From: Blastocatellia bacterium
Lineage (GTDB): Bacteria > Acidobacteriota > Blastocatellia > Chloracidobacteriales > JADJPF01
Length of the DNA stretch: 64,000 nt
Assembly (NCBI GenBank): GCA_025057015.1
Contig: JANWYG010000007.1
Span: 176,561-240,560 of the forward strand
Direction: 5' to 3'
The translations under genes were made by a program, and so were the position numbers. Positions 36,187-45,307 of this stretch are shown here, one piece after another. The notes beneath the pieces are model-generated. The model did no database searches, was not told where the DNA came from, and worked only from the letters and a program-made list of their open reading frames with translations. The number at the start of each line of letters is the position of its first letter. Position 1 is the stretch's first letter.

Positions 36187-37431
36187 TCATATTCCTAAAT
36201 TATTTGGACGAGAATAGATCATTTGCACTACATTTATGTTGCGCATTCGGAAGGCAGCTTCGCAGTAACTGAAGTAATAATTCCACTTGCGAACGAATTT
36301 TTCATTAAAACCGAGAGAATATATATCAGGTAGATTAGCATTGAAATTATCGCGCCATGTAGCCAGAGTTTTGGCGTAATGCAGTCCCATTTCTTCCAAA
36401 CCGTGTAGATACATATCTCCGGTATCATTGATTGCTTTATTTATCGCTGCTATTGAAGGCAGTAGCGATCCAGGAAAGATATGTTTTTGTATCCAATCCA
36501 CTCCACGCCTCAGACTCTTGTAACGTGAGTCGGGACATATTATCACCTGCAAGCCTAAAATCCCATCCTTCTTGAGCAGTTCATGGCACTTTCGAAAGAA
36601 ACTGCTTAAGTACTTATGGCCGACTGCTTCAAGCATCTCTATAGAAACTATACGATCGAACTCGCCTTTGACTTCTCTATAGTCGCACAGCAGTATCCTG
36701 ACACGACTGTCAAGGCCCGCTTCTTGCACTCGACGAACTGCATACTCGTACTGCTGCTCGGAGATAGTAATTGCTGTAATTTGACAGCCATAGTTACCTG
36801 CAGCATATATTGCAAAACCGCCCCAGCCACAGCCTATCTCAAGCAGATGGTGCTCTGGCCGAAGCTTGAGCTTACGACACATAGTCTCATACTTACATTT
36901 TTGTGCAGCCTCAAGCTCGGTTATTGAACCCTCAAATCTAGCACAAGAGTACGTCATGCTAGGATCAAGAAAGAGCTCAAACAGCTCGTTACTCAAATCG
37001 TAGTGCGCTTTAATATTCCTACGCGCTCCTACAAGAGTATTCCGGCGTAACTGATGACCCAGTCTATTAACGAATCGCAACAGATTACCCCATAGCAAGT
37101 TTCGTCCTCCCGAAAGCGTAGGAGCAGAGTCGATATTGGCTATAAACCAAGAGATAACAGCCACTATATCGTCACTATCCCAATCACCGTCTACGTAGGC
37201 TTCGCCAAATCCTATGTCGCCGTAGAGTACACACTTGCGGAAAAACTCTTCCCTGTTAACTTTGATAGCAGCTAAAGGTCCTTGGGCACCGCTGCCATAC
37301 ACCACTACTGCCCCAGAAGGTAGTGTCATACGCAGTTGCCCCCGCTTCATGCCAGAAAAAGCCTGATGCACCAGAGCTTCATAAACCCCTCGGACAGGAA
37401 TAGCAGCAACATTAACGAGATTTTTTTCCAT
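36187..37431 (-). CDS. cfa: Cyclopropane-fatty-acyl-phospholipid synthase
   Basis: 414 residues, full-length family member with the N-terminal lipid-binding region (1-120: GDIGFGEAYVDGDWDSDD) and the SAM domain (LEIGCGWGGFAIYAA, SIEMLEAVGHKYL). YDLSNELFELFLDPSMTYSCARF and the C-terminal FSYCEAAFRMRNINVVQM carry the active-site elements. It adds a methylene bridge from SAM to a cis double bond in membrane phospholipids. Its start overlaps the end of the DUF1365 gene by 20 bases. Confidence 0.95.
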   Translation of the reverse strand: MEKNLVNVAAIPVRGVYEALVHQAFSGMKRGQLRMTLPSGAVVVYGSGAQGPLAAIKVNREEFFRKCVLYGDIGFGEAYVDGDWDSDDIVAVISWFIANIDSAPTLSGGRNLLWGNLLRFVNRLGHQLRRNTLVGARRNIKAHYDLSNELFELFLDPSMTYSCARFEGSITELEAAQKCKYETMCRKLKLRPEHHLLEIGCGWGGFAIYAAGNYGCQITAITISEQQYEYAVRRVQEAGLDSRVRILLCDYREVKGEFDRIVSIEMLEAVGHKYLSSFFRKCHELLKKDGILGLQVIICPDSRYKSLRRGVDWIQKHIFPGSLLPSIAAINKAINDTGDMYLHGLEEMGLHYAKTLATWRDNFNANLPDIYSLGFNEKFVRKWNYYFSYCEAAFRMRNINVVQMIYSRPNNLGI

Positions 37432-38191
37432 AAAAACCTCTCTGCAAATCCAAATGTGAATTCTTCCTATAAAACGGCAATCTTCTAAGATACAGCCTCA
37501 ACGCATGCCAATGTATCAAGCCGATAACTTTTAGCGTTATAAACGGAAACCTAATGGCATAGAAACAAAGTGTCGCATCATCCAAACTGCGACGTTCTCC
37601 CCACATAGCAGCAACAAGCAACGGCTTACTATCAACGTAGCAATCAACAGCAAGGTGTATTCTTTCTGCAGGCGGCCTTAGTCTAAACTCGAAGACCGAA
37701 TCCATTGGAATAAAGGGAGAGACATAGAAATGCTTTGCTACCTGCAGACGAAAAAGTCCGTCTTCAAGCGTCTCTTTTCCCAGAAAGTATGGTTTCATCT
37801 CACCAAAAGTATTACTTACTTCTGCTACAGCACATACAGGTTGACCTGTCAAATCGCTACAGAAATAAAAAGACACGGGGTTGAAGATATATCCCAAAGT
37901 GCGTAAGTGGGTAACAAGTTCTATTCTGCAACCAGAAACATCTACTCCGTGTGCAAGGGCGTAAGATTCGATAGCTTGACGGACAGAACTTTTCCCGAAA
38001 GACAAATGATCTCTGTCATAGAAGGAAAATACACCTAAGCGGTTATTTGACAACAACCACAGTCGTTTCGCCAAAGACGGAATTTCATCTAAATCTAGGC
38101 AAAAGATAAAGGCACGATGTCGAAAGCCATAGCGAATCGGACACAGCCGTTCGTGCATGATGCTACACTCGTACAAGCGGGATCTCACCAC
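37412..38191 (-). CDS. DUF1365 family protein
   Basis: 259 residues from a GTG. SRLYECSIMHERLCPIRYGF and HRAFIFCLDLDE are the opening signatures of DUF1365, and LGYIFNPVSFYFC is the conserved middle. The biochemical role is not settled; the family travels with FAD oxidoreductases and CFA synthases and is found in the same neighbourhoods in many bacteria. It overlaps both neighbours by a few bases. Confidence 0.92.
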   Translation of the reverse strand: MVRSRLYECSIMHERLCPIRYGFRHRAFIFCLDLDEIPSLAKRLWLLSNNRLGVFSFYDRDHLSFGKSSVRQAIESYALAHGVDVSGCRIELVTHLRTLGYIFNPVSFYFCSDLTGQPVCAVAEVSNTFGEMKPYFLGKETLEDGLFRLQVAKHFYVSPFIPMDSVFEFRLRPPAERIHLAVDCYVDSKPLLVAAMWGERRSLDDATLCFYAIRFPFITLKVIGLIHWHALRLYLRRLPFYRKNSHLDLQRGFYGKKSR

Positions 38192-39447
38192 ACCTTACCA
38201 CCTTTGAGCTGTTCGCAGACCTGTATAGCTGACACAAAGGCATCTTCATGAAAACCGTACCTGAAGTAGCTGCCACAGAAGTAGACTGGCCCGCTAGCAT
38301 TCAACTCCGGTAGCCGCTGCTGAGCCTTTACTGCTTCAAGTGAATATATAGGATGAGCGTACTCTACTTTGTAGAGCACCCTATCAGCAGAAACATTGCC
38401 TGGATCATTGATAGAAATAAAATAATTTTTCTTTTGTGATACCTGCTGCAAGCTATTCATATAGTATATCGTCGAAGGACGAAGCTTGCCCGTAGAGTCG
38501 TACTCCAGACGGTAATTCCAAGAAGCCCAAGCTCGACGTGATTTCGGCATAACGCTTTCGTCTGTATGTAAGACCGCCAAGTTGCGTTGGTAGCGAAAGC
38601 ACCCAAGCAGACTGCGCTCCAGCGGAGTAGCAGTGCTACCCAGCAACGCAAGTGACTCATCTGCATGGCAAGCTAGTATGGCAGCATCATAGCGTTCAGC
38701 CGTTCCGTCTGAAGCTCTTACTACTACACCAGCGCCTACCCGCTCGACAGCTACTGCGGCAACACCAACACGTATTCTCTCGCGAAAAGGCGCTATTAGT
38801 CGATCCCTGTAGTTGTGGCTACCACCGACAACAGTTCTCCATTGCAACTGAGTGTACATCCTCAAAAATCCATGGTTGTGAAAAAATCTAACTAACGTCA
38901 CTGCCGGAAACTCGAGCATGAGATCTGGCTCAGTAGACCACACCGCGCTGCTCATAGGCACGATGTAGCGATGCAAAAAATCTTCACCGTAACCTTTCTC
39001 TCGCACATAATCTGCCAGAGTATAGCCTGCATAACGCTTGTTCTCTAAAACTTCTACGCATTGACTGTTAAATCGGTTTATCTGCATCAACATCTGCAAG
39101 TATCTCAGCGAGAAAAGGTTACGAACCTGCGCAAAGAGTCCCCTTAGTCCACTACCTGAAAACTCCAATCCTGAAGGCAGGTGCTGAACACTAAACGACA
39201 TCGATGTAGGACGTGTTTTGACTTCTAACTTAGCAAACAGTCTAGTCAGATTGGGATATGTAACCTCGTTATATACTATGAAACCAGTATCTATCGGTAT
39301 CTGCGTGCCTTCCTCGTCCACTGTAACAGTGTTAGTATGGCCACCTATATAAGAATTTTTCTCATAAAACGTTAGCTCATGCTGACCGTGCAGGAAGTAG
39401 CCACAGCCCATCCCTGCTATACCTGTTCCTACTATCGCTACTTTCAC
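38185..39447 (-). CDS. FAD-dependent amine-oxidase-type oxidoreductase of CFA operons
   Basis: 420 residues from a GTG with AGAGG before it. VAIVGTGIAGMGCGYFL is the FAD-binding loop, and YEKNSYIGGHTNTVTVDEEG the second nucleotide motif. It belongs to the NAD(P)-binding flavoprotein group next to DUF1365 and CFA synthases. In plants a homologous oxidase domain is fused to cyclopropane synthase. Probably oxidises or reduces modified acyl chains; the exact reaction is unknown. First gene of the operon. Confidence 0.9.
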   Translation of the reverse strand: MKVAIVGTGIAGMGCGYFLHGQHELTFYEKNSYIGGHTNTVTVDEEGTQIPIDTGFIVYNEVTYPNLTRLFAKLEVKTRPTSMSFSVQHLPSGLEFSGSGLRGLFAQVRNLFSLRYLQMLMQINRFNSQCVEVLENKRYAGYTLADYVREKGYGEDFLHRYIVPMSSAVWSTEPDLMLEFPAVTLVRFFHNHGFLRMYTQLQWRTVVGGSHNYRDRLIAPFRERIRVGVAAVAVERVGAGVVVRASDGTAERYDAAILACHADESLALLGSTATPLERSLLGCFRYQRNLAVLHTDESVMPKSRRAWASWNYRLEYDSTGKLRPSTIYYMNSLQQVSQKKNYFISINDPGNVSADRVLYKVEYAHPIYSLEAVKAQQRLPELNASGPVYFCGSYFRYGFHEDAFVSAIQVCEQLKGGKVW

Positions 39448-39493
39448 GCAACCTCTTTATCCCCAACAGTGTCTAATGTTTGCTCAATATATT

Positions 39494-39509
39494 ATCTAAA
39501 TTTTTAGAT
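39494..39509. promoter_or_regulatory. Palindrome upstream of the lipid operon
   Basis: ATCTAAA-TT-TTTAGAT is a perfect palindrome 47 bases upstream of the first gene. Related TCTAAGA and TCTAGAC half-sites occur at 39513-39532. It is a plausible operator; no regulator gene is adjacent. Confidence 0.4.
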
Positions 39510-39557
39510 CAAATCTTAGACAGAGTCTAGACGACTAAGCTTGCCGTTAGTTAAGCT

Positions 39558-39592
39558 AGAAAGCAGCGAGAAGGCTTTTCTCGCCACTTTCT
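39558..39592 (-). terminator. Hairpin after the Ig-like exported protein gene
   Basis: AGAAAG and CTTTCT outer arms with an inner GCGAGAA/TTCTCGC stem, separated by a CA/CA internal loop, directly at the stop codon. No U-run follows on the minus strand. Confidence 0.4.
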
Positions 39593-41024
39593 ATTTCAGA
39601 TACTTGAGGATAAACTGGTGGGTTAGCTTCTGTAACAGGTTATACTGGTAGAGTTTTTCCTGTAGAGCGAGACCCGTAAGCGAACCAAAATCTGGCTCGT
39701 CGGCAAAGGTGCGAGCACCGTCATCGATCCAGATACAGTGAGATTCATTTATCCGTGTTTGGTTAAAGTCCAACTTATCGAAGGCCGTAAATGTTCGTTC
39801 TGCGCCGGGAGCTAGGGTATCGGAAAGTTCCCCTTTTCCGGCAATTACGACGTTGAAGAGCTGATCAGCCCGATTGAAGCCATCTATTATTACTTGAGGG
39901 GCACGCGCAGTCACTGTGCCATTATTTCGAACTCTCACAGAGTAGTTCGAGCCGCCAAACTGATTTACAGTGCGTTGCAGCGACAAGACTACCAGATTTG
40001 CCTGAGGTGCTCTAAGGCCGTTATCCTGAAGGAAATTGATGGTTATCTCAACGGTTTGAGATTCGAACAAATAGGCTACATCGAAGACTCTTTGGAAGCT
40101 AGCCTTTTTGCCTCGCGGCAGTGCAGTTCTTATAAACACACCGCTTGAAGTAATAGCTGGAAAACCGTTGATAAAAGTAGAACGTGTTTCCACCAGCCTA
40201 TTGCCTTGTTTAAAGACTTTGATAGTGACCTCGACAAAGATAGCGTCTCCATCTCCAAAGTTCTCGACTTGGCCGGTAACAAGCACATGTCCCTCTTCAT
40301 CAGCACGAATGTTAATCGTCTCTTCATTGACACGTAGTCTAGCTGTTCCTGCAGCTGGAGGTCGCGGAGTTACAGTAAAACTCGCAGAAGCTTGTCGAGC
40401 TATATTACCAGCAGTAGCAGCTATGTTAACTATGTATGTACCTACGGGTAACCCTTCCGTGCCAACTTCGAGCGTAGCTGAGTCTGTAGGTGGACGCAGG
40501 GTTGTCTTCGATAGAGTAAAACCTACAGTTGGTTGAGTGTTTGCAGATATGACTACGTCACGGTTAAAGTCAGGTTCGCCTTGAGTAGATATGGTAAACC
40601 TCACCCTTTCGCCCTGAACTACAGACAGGGTAGGTGGCGTGATGCTCAAGCTAAACTGCGGCACATTTATGCTTATGCTTGCAAGTACAGAGCGAGTACG
40701 TTTACCAGCAACGCCCACAACTACCATTTGAACGGTCTGCGCGCTTGCAGATGCGCTAGTATTTACGGTAAGTGTCGTGCTACTGCCCTGTGCTAGTACC
40801 GAACTAGCTAGTGTTGCTGTTACATCAGAACTAGGTGGCGATAGCTGCAAGCTTAGACTAACCGACTTTTTAAATCCCCCTGAAGGGACGGCAGTAACAG
40901 TATAGGTAGCTGACCGACCAGCATTAACGGTCTGTTGAGACGGTGTTACCGTTAGTTGATAGTCTTTCTGCGCAAAAACCTCCGTAGATAAAACCAAGGT
41001 AAGTAGAAAAAAGTAAGGGCGCAT
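39591..41024 (-). CDS. Exported protein with tandem Ig-like domains
   Basis: 477 residues. A signal peptide (1-18) is followed by two similar beta-sandwich repeats starting YQLTVTPSQQTVNAG and FSLSITPPTLSVVQG, and later CARDB-like segments (GQVENFGDGDAIFVEVTIKV, SVRVRNNGTVTARAPQV). It is probably a surface or periplasmic adhesion or scaffold protein. The same VTPSQ-GGS-type repeat is found in the BACON/Ig protein at 25449-27542, so the two belong to one expanded exported family. No enzymatic motif is present. Confidence 0.82.
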   Translation of the reverse strand: MRPYFFLLTLVLSTEVFAQKDYQLTVTPSQQTVNAGRSATYTVTAVPSGGFKKSVSLSLQLSPPSSDVTATLASSVLAQGSSTTLTVNTSASASAQTVQMVVVGVAGKRTRSVLASISINVPQFSLSITPPTLSVVQGERVRFTISTQGEPDFNRDVVISANTQPTVGFTLSKTTLRPPTDSATLEVGTEGLPVGTYIVNIAATAGNIARQASASFTVTPRPPAAGTARLRVNEETINIRADEEGHVLVTGQVENFGDGDAIFVEVTIKVFKQGNRLVETRSTFINGFPAITSSGVFIRTALPRGKKASFQRVFDVAYLFESQTVEITINFLQDNGLRAPQANLVVLSLQRTVNQFGGSNYSVRVRNNGTVTARAPQVIIDGFNRADQLFNVVIAGKGELSDTLAPGAERTFTAFDKLDFNQTRINESHCIWIDDGARTFADEPDFGSLTGLALQEKLYQYNLLQKLTHQFILKYLK

Positions 41025-41145
41025 GGTAGTACTCTCCGAAGGACTAGTAGACGTACGTCGCAGATGATGATATCATAAAAAGTAGCTTTATCCAGCAAGT
41101 TTTATTTTAAGCAGAATAGAAGCTGCAGGCTGTTTGAGGACGAGC

Positions 41146-42090
41146 CTAAAGCATAGCCGCTGCACGTCTCAGCCTGTCCATCAGCGCTAGCCCCAAACCC
41201 CTATCTTCCACGGTCTGGCAAAATATCTGCTCGACATTAGCCATCTCACACTCTCTAAAAAACTCAAAAAGCTGCCTAGCATAATCCTCTAGGCCTTCAC
41301 AGACTACCGTCTTCTGCAAAGGCAGCTTAGGGGTAACTAGACCGATGTAGGCCGAGCGAGTTGACAGCTCCATAGGGATTTCTTGAGGCGAATTTACTAA
41401 GACGACGTTCACCCTGGGACAGTAATGACGGTACTTCATACCGGGAGAACGCACTTTAGCGTTACATTCAGCTAATCGCGTGGAGGGTACAACTTGACAC
41501 AACTGTTCAAGGGTTACGGCACCGGCACGCAAGACCAAAGGCATCTCTCCTGTACAGTCAACCACGGTCGACTCAAGACCAAAATGACTTTGCTCTCCCT
41601 TGAGAACACACGGAAGCAAACCTTCTAGTTCTGTCAATACAGCTCGCCAAGTAGTAGGAGAAGGCCTGCCAGAACGATTTGCAGACGGTGCAGCTACAGG
41701 ACAGGCAGCAGCCCTAAGAAACTCTTGTGCTAAGGGATGCTGAGGGCAGCGAACGCCTACAGTATCAAGCCCGGCAGTCACTATATCTGGTATTATTCTT
41801 CGACGAAACAGCACAAGCGTTAAAGGGCCTGGCATGAATCTTTCAGCAAGGGCCTCGGCAAAAGGTGGTAACTCACGAGCTACTTCTAACAACTGCAGCT
41901 TATCAGCTATATGAACTATCAGCGGGTTATCCGTAGGTCTACCTTTTGCCGCAAATATTTTGCTAACTGAGACAGGATTACGAGCATCAGCACCAAGCCC
42001 GTATACTGTCTCGGTAGGAAAAGCTACTATTTCGCCCTTACGGATGAACTGAGCTGCTTTTACAGGATCGTCAGTAAGCTCAGTAAGCAT
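41146..42090 (-). CDS. L-threonylcarbamoyladenylate synthase (Sua5/TsaC type)
   Basis: 314 residues from the ATG at 42090; a GTG one codon upstream is possible. The YrdC domain (about 10-200) has FPTETVYGLGADA, KGRPTDNPLIVHI and SANRSGRPSPTT. A C-terminal Sua5 domain follows, so this is the long form. It makes the threonylcarbamoyl-AMP needed for t6A modification of tRNAs reading ANN codons. Confidence 0.95.
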   Translation of the reverse strand: MLTELTDDPVKAAQFIRKGEIVAFPTETVYGLGADARNPVSVSKIFAAKGRPTDNPLIVHIADKLQLLEVARELPPFAEALAERFMPGPLTLVLFRRRIIPDIVTAGLDTVGVRCPQHPLAQEFLRAAACPVAAPSANRSGRPSPTTWRAVLTELEGLLPCVLKGEQSHFGLESTVVDCTGEMPLVLRAGAVTLEQLCQVVPSTRLAECNAKVRSPGMKYRHYCPRVNVVLVNSPQEIPMELSTRSAYIGLVTPKLPLQKTVVCEGLEDYARQLFEFFRECEMANVEQIFCQTVEDRGLGLALMDRLRRAAAML

Positions 42091-42127
42091 CACTTGAATT
42101 TAGTCAATCTGTTCGGATGATTGGTAA

Positions 42128-42595
42128 CTATTTCTCCTCTGGCTTCGGAGCAGGCTGTTCCCAGTAAGTACCATCCTCAAATTCAAGCCTAGTTACGTTC
42201 AACAAAATTACCGGTCTTTCAGGAACAAGGCTAGGATCGATCACTACAGTTTCACCGACCACAGCATCTTTCTGAGGCTTCACCTTACACTTGGTCCTAA
42301 ACTGCCTTATATCCTGTGGCCTAGGAGAATTGGGCATTTTGAACTGCCAGCCTACGCGAGTAATCACTTTATCAGAAGTATTCTTGAGCCTAAACTCTAA
42401 GCGCCAGGTATTACTTTGGCTACCGCTTGTACTACCCATACCGCCAGTGCTTATACTGACCATCCCACCCATTAGCCCCAAAGAGCTAATGTTTTTAATC
42501 TCTACTTCTGAAACTTCGTGATAGATAGAAACTTCCTGTGCAGAGATAACAATTGCAATACCAAAAATCGCCAAACCGACACCCGCAAGCTTCAT
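42128..42595 (-). CDS. Small exported protein, unknown
   Basis: About 155 residues from the ATG at 42595, which has AGGAGG 5 bases upstream; a GTG two codons earlier overlaps that site. Signal peptide at 1-20 (ending VISAQ). A Gly/Ser/Met-rich stretch (LGLMGGMVSISTGGMGSTSG) precedes a beta-rich domain (WRLEFRLKNTSDKVITRVGWQF) of the FxxxL/KNxS type found in extracytoplasmic proteins. A 14-base palindrome (TCAGAAGCTTCTGA, 42613-42626) lies just upstream and may be an operator. No function assigned. Confidence 0.7.
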   Translation of the reverse strand: MKLAGVGLAIFGIAIVISAQEVSIYHEVSEVEIKNISSLGLMGGMVSISTGGMGSTSGSQSNTWRLEFRLKNTSDKVITRVGWQFKMPNSPRPQDIRQFRTKCKVKPQKDAVVGETVVIDPSLVPERPVILLNVTRLEFEDGTYWEQPAPKPEEK

Positions 42596-42730
42596 ATCCA
42601 CCTCCTAACCACTCAGAAGCTTCTGATTTTAATAGCTCAATTACAAATAAGCTCGTAAATTTTTGATTAAAACCCGGTTAGAAGCTGGCACTTACGAGAA
42701 TTATATGCGACTAGCACTCAAATAACAACA

Positions 42731-43489
42731 TCAAACCTCGTATTCCACGCAAGGCTCGGCTGCAACGACCCCCGCCAGTCCTTCTAGCTCTGTCATAATT
42801 TCGCGTAAATACGCCGCCTTGATGTGATAAGCGTAGCAAGGTACATCTTTGCCAACCTTCTGAACTTGCTTAAGTAACAAAGATGGGCATAGATGACCAT
42901 ATAAATAGGCAAGCCGCTCTAGCCTATTAGGGTATGAACACTCCATGAAAAGTGCCTTCAGGCGAGGGTTTTGTCCAGCAATCCGCCATATCTCCTCAGT
43001 GTCAGTGGTATCCGAACTAATAGCAACAGCGCTTTGTCCATCATCAACTATTACTCCACAGGTTGGAACAGTGTGATTTACCGGAACAAGCAGAATTTCT
43101 AGCTCTCCTAGTCTAAAGGGCGTCAGTGCTTGGCGCTCTTCAAATATAAGTCTGGCACCAAGCCGGTTGCAAAAACTAGAAAAATCCGGCCAGATAACAT
43201 TGTTGAATATGTGATCGTGAAGTGCAGCTATTGTCTCCTTAGTAGAATAGGCAGAAACAGAAATCTCCATATCAGCAAAGATGTTATCCAACATTAATGG
43301 CAATCCCGCCAGATGGTCTAGGTGTGAATGGGTAATTATTACATCCCTAATCAGTAACTGCTGGGACCTGCTGAGAACTAACGGCAGAGAACCTGCATCA
43401 ACAGCTAGACTATCATTGATGATAAAAGAGGTCAGATAATGTTCCTTGGGATCGCCGTTAGATCCACCTGCAAGCAATTTGACTTTCAT
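42731..43489 (-). CDS. Class II cyclic-nucleotide phosphodiesterase-like MBL-fold protein
   Basis: 252 residues of metallo-beta-lactamase fold. The metal motif is THSHLDHLAGLP (about 53-64); further ligands are NHTVPT, ISSDTTDTEE and a late YHIK. FMECSYPNRLERLAYLYGHL matches the class II (PDE2/CpdP) 3',5'-cyclic-nucleotide phosphodiesterases. It may degrade cAMP or a related signal. Start preceded by GAGAGGAATT. Confidence 0.82.
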   Translation of the reverse strand: MKVKLLAGGSNGDPKEHYLTSFIINDSLAVDAGSLPLVLSRSQQLLIRDVIITHSHLDHLAGLPLMLDNIFADMEISVSAYSTKETIAALHDHIFNNVIWPDFSSFCNRLGARLIFEERQALTPFRLGELEILLVPVNHTVPTCGVIVDDGQSAVAISSDTTDTEEIWRIAGQNPRLKALFMECSYPNRLERLAYLYGHLCPSLLLKQVQKVGKDVPCYAYHIKAAYLREIMTELEGLAGVVAAEPCVEYEV

Positions 43490-43638
43490 AATTCCTCTCA
43501 GATTGATGCAGCTTGCAGACTATATTAGTCGATCTGTAGCTTGATAATCTACAAAATACGAGCGTAACACTAACTTCAAATAAATCTTTTGAACATGAGT
43601 CAGTTTTTGGTAGACTCCCTAGTCCGGGGAAGGACAAT

Positions 43639-44058
43639 ATGAAATATCTAATACTCATTCTGACAAGCCTCATGCTTCAAACTCAAGTGATCGATGAAAG
43701 TGCAAAATCACGGCTGCTAGGCGCTAAAAAGCTCTCTCTACAATGGATTAGCTGGAATTACTTTGGAAAGGTTGAAGTAAGTGAAGAAAACGGCACTATC
43801 AGACTCAAAGGAAGGCAAGACAGCCGTAAAGGCGGTGATTACCTCACCATAGAGGGTGTAGTAACCGAGATAAAAGCTACGGAGTTTAAGTTTCGCGGCA
43901 AGATAGTTACCTCCATTTCGCATATCAACGGAGGCCAACCGTGCCTACGTGAAGGTGATTTTACTTTCAAAGTTACAGGCAAGCGCCGCTACTGGCGACT
44001 CCAAGAAATGCAAAACCCTTGCGAGGACGTGGTCGACTACATAGACATCTACTTTTGA
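43639..44058 (+). CDS. Small exported protein, unknown
   Basis: 139 residues, signal peptide of about 16 residues (MKYLILILTSLMLQTQ). The mature part is beta-rich with two cysteines (GGQPCLREGD and MQNPCEDVVDYIDIYF) that could form a disulphide. GGGGAAGGA lies before the ATG. It is followed within a few bases by the membrane gene at 44069, so both are likely one operon. No family recognised. Confidence 0.7.
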   Translation: MKYLILILTSLMLQTQVIDESAKSRLLGAKKLSLQWISWNYFGKVEVSEENGTIRLKGRQDSRKGGDYLTIEGVVTEIKATEFKFRGKIVTSISHINGGQPCLREGDFTFKVTGKRRYWRLQEMQNPCEDVVDYIDIYF

Positions 44059-44068
44059 GGAAATGACG

Positions 44069-44740
44069 ATGCAAGAATTCCGAACTGCTGCAATACACCC
44101 GACTGAATGCTTCCGAGAAGGCTGGCAACTGATAAAACCTGACTATTGGAAATTTCTAGGAATCTGCTTTCTGGGTTTGATAGGTGGCAGCATAGTCCCT
44201 TTCGGAATACTTCTAGGCCCTATGCTCTGCGGAATCTATCACTGCTATCTAAATAAGATAGCTGGTAAAGAGGTACGTATCGAGCAGCTTATGAAGGGCT
44301 TCGAACATTTCCTGCCAAGCTTCATAGCTACTATACTTCAGGTAATCCTCTTAGCTCTGATTTTAGTACCTCTAGAAATGCTGAGCCTATTTGGTGTCTT
44401 AGCAAAACTAAAGAGCGGGCAAGTGCCTACTCTAGAAGAGCTAGCCGTACCTGTACTGACTACAGCGTTTATTGGCTCAATCCTAGCGATAGCAACTGCA
44501 TTGGTATTTATTTTTGCCTTTCCACTGATAGTAGACAAAAATCTCTCAGCCATTGAAGCTATGAAACTAAGTGCCAGTGCTGTATTTGCCAATCTAGGCG
44601 GTCTACTTGGCTTGTTTGGGATATCAATATTGTTGGGACTAATAGGAATCTTGGCCTGCTACTTTGGCAGTTTGTTAGTCCTACCTGTGATATTTGCAGC
44701 ACAAGCAATCGCCTATAGGAAGATCTTTCCTCAAAGCTGA
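44069..44740 (+). CDS. Multi-pass membrane protein, GPDPase-membrane/DUF4013 type
   Basis: About 223 residues. Two ATGs (44063 and 44069) are possible; the second is 7 bases after TGAGGA and fits better. The N-terminal PTECFREGWQLIKPDYWKF and later PLIVDKNLSAIEAMKLSA are typical of a family of bacterial membrane proteins resembling the membrane domain of glycerophosphodiester phosphodiesterases. About five to six membrane segments. A similar domain is fused to the kinase at 23528-25357, which suggests related regulation. Its end overlaps the next gene on the other strand by 10 bases. Confidence 0.75.
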   Translation: MQEFRTAAIHPTECFREGWQLIKPDYWKFLGICFLGLIGGSIVPFGILLGPMLCGIYHCYLNKIAGKEVRIEQLMKGFEHFLPSFIATILQVILLALILVPLEMLSLFGVLAKLKSGQVPTLEELAVPVLTTAFIGSILAIATALVFIFAFPLIVDKNLSAIEAMKLSASAVFANLGGLLGLFGISILLGLIGILACYFGSLLVLPVIFAAQAIAYRKIFPQS

Positions 44741-45252
44741 CCCACGCGCCTAGCCCTGTAAACCAACAAGTTACTCTTGATAAAGCCGATAACTACACCG
44801 ACCAAACAGCCCAAAGGCACAAACACAGTGAGCAACACAACTGTACAAACAGTTTTAACTATTAACAACAGCATGAGCTCAATTGGTTCAGGATCGATAA
44901 TTGCCATATACTCTGTAAACAAGCGAGCAATTATCAACCCAACTAGTCCACCTTTCCAAACTGGCCCGACAGGTATAGTAGTGGCTATAGGCCAGCGCCT
45001 CTCAATAGGTCTGTCATTAATATGTACATCCCGCACTAGAAAGTTATCTGAGCTAGAACTAGAGCTGAGTTGTCCACAACGCGTACAGTGGCCATCTTTC
45101 AAACAGTCACTTTGGTGACAAATCTCACAGCGTTGTGCTGCAGTCTGATGGTTAATTTTAAGCTTCGGAGCAAGCTTTAGCATATCCTTGCCACTAGTCT
45201 GACAGTCGCTTAAAATTATACTCTTAGCTCCAATAACTAAGCAACTAGCCAT
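44731..45252 (-). CDS. Zinc-ribbon membrane protein
   Basis: About 173 residues from the ATG at 45252 (MASCLVIG); the longer reading to 45366 would run into the MFS gene on the other strand and is not needed. A four-Cys ribbon, CEICHQSDCLKDGHCTRCG, is followed by a serine run and two membrane segments near the C-terminus with a VYRARRV tail. The layout is close to the protein at 9223-9618. Role unknown. Confidence 0.65.
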   Translation of the reverse strand: MASCLVIGAKSIILSDCQTSGKDMLKLAPKLKINHQTAAQRCEICHQSDCLKDGHCTRCGQLSSSSSSDNFLVRDVHINDRPIERRWPIATTIPVGPVWKGGLVGLIIARLFTEYMAIIDPEPIELMLLLIVKTVCTVVLLTVFVPLGCLVGVVIGFIKSNLLVYRARRVGQL

Positions 45253-45307
45253 TTCACCGGGATAACAACTATAGCTTTTCAATAGTGCCTTCGATAGAAT
45301 TAACCGG

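Noticed and set aside
42613..42626. Perfect 14-base palindrome TCAGAAGCTTCTGA as a separate operator finding
   Set aside because: It is a single short palindrome near one small gene without a second copy or regulator; noted only in that gene's entry.
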